16,251 nucleotides of DNA from Rickettsiales bacterium. GTDB lineage: Bacteria; Pseudomonadota; Alphaproteobacteria; Rickettsiales; UBA998. Position 1 is the stretch's first letter. Every line of letters starts with the position of its first letter. The notes beneath the pieces were generated by a model. That model saw only the letters and a list, made by a program, of their open reading frames with translations. It made no database searches and was not told the origin of the DNA. This document shows positions 12,913 through 16,251 of this stretch, piece after piece. Location of the stretch: positions 1 through 16,251 of the forward strand of contig JAIEPI010000039.1 in the NCBI GenBank assembly GCA_019749855.1. The letters run 5' to 3'. A program made the translations under genes and the position numbers.

Positions 12913-13556
12913 GTGTCGTTGTCAAATTATGCGGGTTGCGTCGTCCTGAAGATGTGGATGCCGCCATCCATGCCGGTGCCGACGAATTGGGATTTATTTT
13001 TTACCCATCAAGCCAACGGCATGTTAGCCTCACCGAGGCCTCATTGCTGCGTGCACTGGTGCCTTCACAACGCCGCGTGGTAGCGGTGACGGTGGATGCG
13101 AGTGATGATGAGCTGGATGCCATCGCACAGTTTTTACAGCCGGATGTTTTTCAGTTGCATGGCAACGAGTCACCCCATCGGGTGCACGAAGTCAAAACGC
13201 GACTGCAACGCCCCGTGATCAAAGCGATTGCCGTGAAAAATATGCAGGATGTGCATGCCGCCGAACGGTATGAAGAATCCGCCGACTATTTATTGTTCGA
13301 CACCAAGCATAGCAGCGGCGCATCCGGCGGCACAGGCATCACGTTTGACTGGCAACTGTTGCATGGTTTTAGCAGCTCTCTGCCATGGTATGTCTCCGGT
13401 GGGCTGGATGCTGATAATGTGAGTGAAGCACTGCGCATCACCGCTGCAAGGCGGGTGGATGCATCTTCGCGTCTGGAAGTGGCACCTGGCGTGAAAGATG
13501 CGGCCAAGCTCTCCGCTTTTGTGCTGGCAGCGAAAGCGGCACCCGCCCATCCATAG
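12909..13556 (+). CDS. trpF: Phosphoribosylanthranilate isomerase
   Basis: Amadori isomerisation of phosphoribosylanthranilate to CdRP, third step after anthranilate formation in tryptophan synthesis. A cytosolic TIM barrel of 215 residues, typical size. VKLCGLR near the N-terminus carries the catalytic Cys (C8); QLHGNE (82-87) is conserved; FDTKHSSG (130-137) carries the catalytic Asp (D131). The phosphate-binding end shows SGGLDADNV (163-171) and the VDASSRLEVAPGVKD segment. The start overlaps the lapA-like stop by ATGA and has no Shine-Dalgarno sequence of its own. trpB follows after 81 bp. Confidence 0.96.
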   Translation: MSVVVKLCGLRRPEDVDAAIHAGADELGFIFYPSSQRHVSLTEASLLRALVPSQRRVVAVTVDASDDELDAIAQFLQPDVFQLHGNESPHRVHEVKTRLQRPVIKAIAVKNMQDVHAAERYEESADYLLFDTKHSSGASGGTGITFDWQLLHGFSSSLPWYVSGGLDADNVSEALRITAARRVDASSRLEVAPGVKDAAKLSAFVLAAKAAPAHP

Positions 13557-13637
13557 CCTTAATTCGTGGGCAATTTTATGTTGCCTGACACTTAGAAATG
13601 ACTTCGCAAACCGAGTGAATCGCGCTAAGCAATCACC

Positions 13638-14846
13638 ATGAATCAACCACGCCATAATCAACTCCCCGACGACCGCGGGCATTTCGGCCCCTTTGGTGGC
13701 CGTTATGTCGCTGAAACGCTGATGCCGCTGATCCTTGAGGTAGAGCAGGCGTACCGCGCGGCGCAGGCTGATCCAGCGTTTCAAACCGAGCTGGATTATT
13801 ACCTCACGCATTATGTGGGCCGCCCGAGCCCGCTTTACTTTGCCAAACGGCTGACGGAAGAGCTTGGCGGCGCCCAGATCTGGTTCAAGCGCGATGAGCT
13901 CAATCACACCGGCGCGCATAAAATCAATTCCTGCCTCGGCCAGATATTGCTCGCACGCCGCATGGGCCGCACGCGTATCATTGCTGAAACCGGTGCTGGC
14001 CAGCATGGCGTCGCCACCGCAACGGTGTGTGCCTTATTTAACCTGCCCTGCACCATCTATATGGGCGCCACCGATGTGGTGCGCCAGCAGCCCAACGTGT
14101 TCCGCATGAAACTTCTGGGTGCCGAAATTGTGCCGGTGTCATCCGGCAACGGCACGCTAAAGGACGCCATGAACGAAGCCATGCGCGACTGGGTCACGCA
14201 TGTCGATGATACGTATTACCTGATTGGCACCGCCGCCGGCCCTCACCCGTTTCCCGAAATGGTGCGTGATTTTCAGTCCGTCATTGGCCGTGAGGTGCGC
14301 ACGCAAATGCAGCAAGCCGAAGGCCGCCTGCCCGATTCGCTGGTGGCGTGCATCGGTGGCGGCTCGAATGCCATTGGCTTGTTTCATCCGTTCCTGGACG
14401 ATACCTCTGTGGCGATGACGGCCGTGGAAGCTTCTGGCAAAGGGGTGGAGACTTCTGAGCACGCCGCTTCCATCGCCAAAGGCCGCGCGGGGGTATTGCA
14501 TGGCGCGATGAGCTATCTCCTGCAGGATGCCGATGGGCAGATCACGGAAACACATTCCATTTCGGCGGGGCTCGATTACCCGGGCATCGGGCCGGAACAT
14601 GCATGGCTGCATGAATCGGGGCGCGTGCAGTATGTTTCCGCCACCGATGAGGAAGCGCTTGGCGCGTTCCAGCGTTTAGCGCGTACTGAGGGCATCCTCC
14701 CCGCGCTCGAGCCAAGCCATGCGCTGGCGCATGTGCTGAAAGCCGCTCCGAATCTACCCAAGGAGCACCTCATGGTGATGAATCTCTGCGGGCGTGGTGA
14801 TAAGGACATTTTCACCGTGGCCGCCGCACTCGGGGTGAAAATATGA
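13638..14846 (+). CDS. trpB: Tryptophan synthase beta chain
   Basis: PLP enzyme that joins indole and L-serine to make tryptophan, working with TrpA. 402 residues, full length. NQLPDDRGHFGPFGGRYVAETLMP is the usual opening. The PLP-binding Lys is K95 in LNHTGAHKIN, the catalytic Glu is E117 in AETGAGQHGVATAT, and the phosphate loop GGGSNAIG and C-terminal NLCGRGDKD are intact. No clear Shine-Dalgarno sequence precedes ATG 13638, and the 81-bp gap from trpF shows no promoter or attenuator I can defend. 66 bp separate it from trpA, filled partly by a heptanucleotide repeat. Confidence 0.98.
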   Translation: MNQPRHNQLPDDRGHFGPFGGRYVAETLMPLILEVEQAYRAAQADPAFQTELDYYLTHYVGRPSPLYFAKRLTEELGGAQIWFKRDELNHTGAHKINSCLGQILLARRMGRTRIIAETGAGQHGVATATVCALFNLPCTIYMGATDVVRQQPNVFRMKLLGAEIVPVSSGNGTLKDAMNEAMRDWVTHVDDTYYLIGTAAGPHPFPEMVRDFQSVIGREVRTQMQQAEGRLPDSLVACIGGGSNAIGLFHPFLDDTSVAMTAVEASGKGVETSEHAASIAKGRAGVLHGAMSYLLQDADGQITETHSISAGLDYPGIGPEHAWLHESGRVQYVSATDEEALGAFQRLARTEGILPALEPSHALAHVLKAAPNLPKEHLMVMNLCGRGDKDIFTVAAALGVKI

Positions 14847-14850
14847 GGAC

Positions 14851-14881
14851 AGGTTTAAGGTTTCAGGTTTCAGGTTTTAGG
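14851..14881 (+). repeat. Four-copy AGGTTTN heptanucleotide repeat between trpB and trpA
   Basis: AGGTTTA, AGGTTTC, AGGTTTC, AGGTTTT, then AGG, in exact 7-bp register, starting six bases after the trpB stop. It is non-coding and unlike the surrounding sequence. Confidence 0.75.
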
Positions 14882-14912
14882 GGTGCTCTTGCGCGGGAGC
14901 AGGGAGTTTGGC

Positions 14913-15731
14913 ATGAGTGATCGACTCCGTCACACGTTTGAAGCCCTCAAAAAGCAGGGCAAAACCGCATTAATCCCCTTCATCATGGCGGGGGATTCAT
15001 CCGCGGAAGAAAGCGCCTCCATCCTCGATGCCTTACCTGCCGCCGGTGCGGATATCATTGAACTGGGTATCCCGTTTTCCGATCCCATGGCCGATGGGCC
15101 GAGCATTCAGGCGGCTGGTGGCCGTGCCTTGAGCGCAGGGATGAATCTGCGCGGCGTACTCGCCCTCGCGCAGCAGTTTCGTGCGCGTCATCCCAGTGTT
15201 CCGCTGATTTTGATGGGCTATTACAATCCCGTCCTGCAAATGGGGCTGGAACTCTTCGCAGAGCAGGCTGCATTGGCAGGAGTGGACGGAGTGATATTGG
15301 TGGATTTGCCACCGGAAGAGCAGGAAGATTTGCAACCCTTGCTGCAGGCTCGCGGCATCGCGTTCATCCGCCTGATCGCGCCGACCACCGGCGATGAACG
15401 GCTGGCGCATTTGCTGAAAAATGCGGACGGATTCGTCTACACCATCGCGGTGAAAGGCATCACCGGCGCAGGCTCCAGCACGGCGGATGCACTTGGCGCG
15501 CGCATCGCGCAGATTCGGCGGCACACGCCCCTACCCATCGTCGCTGGATTCGGTATTAAAACACCACAACAAGCCGCCGCGCTCTGCGGCATGGCTGACG
15601 GGGTCGTCATTGGCTCGGCATTGATCGAGGCGGTGCAGGCGAGCGGAGCGAACACCCCTGAGGAATCAGCGTTAGCAGCGCAAACATTTATTCAGGCAAT
15701 CGCTACTGGCATGCGCGGAACATCCGCCTGA
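14913..15731 (+). CDS. trpA: Tryptophan synthase alpha chain
   Basis: Cleaves indole-3-glycerol phosphate to indole, which passes through the tunnel to TrpB. 272 residues from ATG 14913, chosen because AGGGAG (14901-14906) lies six bases upstream; an in-frame GTG at 14883 would add a non-homologous stretch (LLRGSREFG). The TIM barrel has catalytic E50 and D61 within IIELGIPFSDPMADGPSIQ. It also has ILMGYYNPVLQMG, VILVDLPPEE, the segment IAVKGITGAGSS, and the phosphate loop AGFGIKTP followed by DGVVIGSALIE. The family pattern is intact. The accD-folC pair that I recall after trpA in many alphaproteobacteria is absent here; repeats and an IS-like end follow instead. Confidence 0.97.
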   Translation: MSDRLRHTFEALKKQGKTALIPFIMAGDSSAEESASILDALPAAGADIIELGIPFSDPMADGPSIQAAGGRALSAGMNLRGVLALAQQFRARHPSVPLILMGYYNPVLQMGLELFAEQAALAGVDGVILVDLPPEEQEDLQPLLQARGIAFIRLIAPTTGDERLAHLLKNADGFVYTIAVKGITGAGSSTADALGARIAQIRRHTPLPIVAGFGIKTPQQAAALCGMADGVVIGSALIEAVQASGANTPEESALAAQTFIQAIATGMRGTSA

Positions 15732-15740
15732 CGCCCTGCC

Positions 15741-16091
15741 CTACCGCGCTGTCCAAAGACTTGATTGGCCAGTCGTTCTTCCTGAACCGCCCTGTCCTCG
15801 CACAGGTCGTTCTTCCCGACCTTTATAAGCTGCATTGGCAGCGTTTAGTGTGCTCTCCAAGAGTGTGCCAAGCCTCTCCGCACGATCCTGCCCGTCCCGA
15901 TGCCTTGCAATCCCTTCATTTTCCACATGCAAACAGCTAAACATACGCCCAACAATGAGCGCGATGTCTGGTTCTTGGCTAGTGCGCGAAGGGGACTGTA
16001 GAGCCAACATTTCCGGTCGCGTGACCTCTGCCTGAATAATATTGCTAGCTGTTTGTTCCAGTGCGTTGAATACATCGCCGATTTTTTTCAA
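15741..16091 (-). CDS. Doubtful hypothetical ORF, possibly a degraded gene
   Basis: The minus-strand frame ends at TAG (15741-15743) and is open upstream beyond 16160, into the palindromic repeat. The only nearby start is a TTG at 16091 with no ribosome site, so the true 5' end may be missing. Residues 1-90 look protein-like (DVFNALEQTASNIIQAEV; ALIVGRMFSCLHVENEGIAR; LGTLLESTLNAANAAYKG), whereas the last ~25 (REERPVRGQGGSGRTTGQSS) look like read-through of non-coding repeats. I do not recognise a family. It could be the 3' remnant of a gene truncated by repeat or IS insertion, or chance coding. Confidence 0.3.
   Translation of the reverse strand: MKKIGDVFNALEQTASNIIQAEVTRPEMLALQSPSRTSQEPDIALIVGRMFSCLHVENEGIARHRDGQDRAERLGTLLESTLNAANAAYKGREERPVRGQGGSGRTTGQSSLWTAR
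15791..15822 (+). terminator. Weak overlapping hairpins downstream of trpA
   Basis: CCTGT/ACAGG (15791-15806) and AGGTCG/CGACCT (15804-15822) are two small stems that share bases, the second followed by TTATAA. The region also holds an imperfect direct repeat of about 19 bp (15769-15788 and 15803-15821). It may end the trp transcript, but the stems are short. Confidence 0.25.
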
Positions 16092-16134
16092 ATCATTAAC
16101 AGACCAAGGGTGCTTCTGAGGGGAGAATAAAACC

Positions 16135-16184
16135 CTGTCATCCCAGCGAAAGCTGGGATCCAGTGGAACCGTCGTCTGGATTCC
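16135..16184. repeat. Palindromic dispersed-type repeat, apparently truncated
   Basis: ATCCCAGC-gaaa-GCTGGGAT (16140-16159) is a perfect 8-bp stem with a GAAA loop, followed by ATCCAG (16158-16163) matched by CTGGAT (16176-16181). From memory this resembles the GTCATCCCAGC...GGGATCCAG family of extragenic palindromes common in alphaproteobacterial genomes. In full copies a second stem would follow CTGGATTCC; here the sequence switches to IS-like DNA at about 16185. Confidence 0.6.
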
Positions 16185-16251
16185 TTAAGTTCACAAACGA
16201 AGTGCAACACTATGATAAGGTGTTGTGCTTATGGGAAAAACCTATCGACAG
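16185..16251 (+). mobile_element. Left end of an IS30-like insertion sequence, cut by window edge
   Basis: The palindrome stops near 16184 and is followed by TTCACAAACGAAGTGCAACA (16191-16210), which looks like a terminal inverted repeat. A short ORF start with a ribosome-site-like AAGG follows. The encoded start MGKTYRQ resembles IS30-family transposase N-termini. Only 67 bp are visible, so the identification rests on the terminus and seven residues, from memory. Confidence 0.45.
16231..16251 (+). CDS. Start of probable IS30-family transposase (partial)
   Basis: ATG 16231 is followed by seven codons, MGKTYRQ, reaching the last base of the window. IS30 transposases commonly open with a similar MGxxYxQL segment before the helix-turn-helix. 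AAGG at 16217-16220 is ten bases upstream. Nothing of the DDE domain can be seen. Confidence 0.4.

Noticed and set aside
13557..13637. Tryptophan attenuator or leader peptide between trpF and trpB
   Set aside because: No Trp-codon run, leader ORF or paired hairpins were found in the 81-bp gap.
13290..14006. 238-codon minus-strand frame across trpF and trpB
   Set aside because: It spans two well-conserved genes and is explained by codon bias of the plus strand; no domain or ribosome site.

Overview
The window reads as chromosomal DNA of an alphaproteobacterium of moderate GC. Four things point there: the split three-gene transhydrogenase operon (pntAA-pntAB-pntB), a GapR/DUF2312 gene, a FYDLN-type zinc-ribbon/acidic-tail gene, and the block aroA-cmk / rpsA / sppA / ihfB / lapA-like / trpF / trpB / trpA, an order I recall from many alphaproteobacteria. 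I cannot name the genus. No rRNA or tRNA gene, CRISPR array or phage module was seen.

Layout. (1) 1-447 is the 3' end of a gene encoding a Pro/Ala-rich protein with modular repeats. (2) 540-1265 encodes a GGDEF diguanylate cyclase with an intact product-inhibition site. (3) 1402-4340 is the proton-translocating NAD(P) transhydrogenase operon. (4) 4434-4696, minus strand, is rpsU with a clear terminator. (5) 4821-5178 is gapR with a good sigma70-type promoter, convergent with (6) the minus-strand FYDLN-type gene at 5241-5702; a long stem-loop lies between them. (7) 5863-7887 is one reading frame joining EPSP synthase (AroA) to cytidylate kinase (Cmk). (8) 7888-9267 is an AT-rich accessory stretch with three unrecognised small genes, lying between cmk and rpsA, which are usually neighbours. 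(9) 9349-12518 carries rpsA (six S1 domains), sppA and ihfB. (10) 12535-15731 carries a LapA-like membrane protein overlapping trpF by ATGA, then trpB and trpA. (11) 15732-16251 is a degraded-looking tail: a doubtful minus-strand ORF, a dispersed-type palindromic repeat that stops abruptly, and the apparent left end of an IS30-like element running off the window.

How the genes work together. Most are housekeeping. PntAA/AB/B make NADPH at the expense of proton-motive force. AroA feeds chorismate synthesis and TrpF/B/A carry out late steps of tryptophan synthesis. Cmk supplies CDP/dCDP. S1 and S21 serve translation initiation. GapR and IHF-beta organise the nucleoid, and SppA clears membrane peptides.

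I did not find a convincing new multi-gene system. The observations most worth a second look are the AroA-Cmk fusion, the AT-rich insertion beside rpsA, the 38-codon ORF with a strong ribosome site, the palindrome that appears interrupted by an IS30-like end, and stem-loops or inverted repeats placed over the lapA-like start codon and the gapR -10 box.
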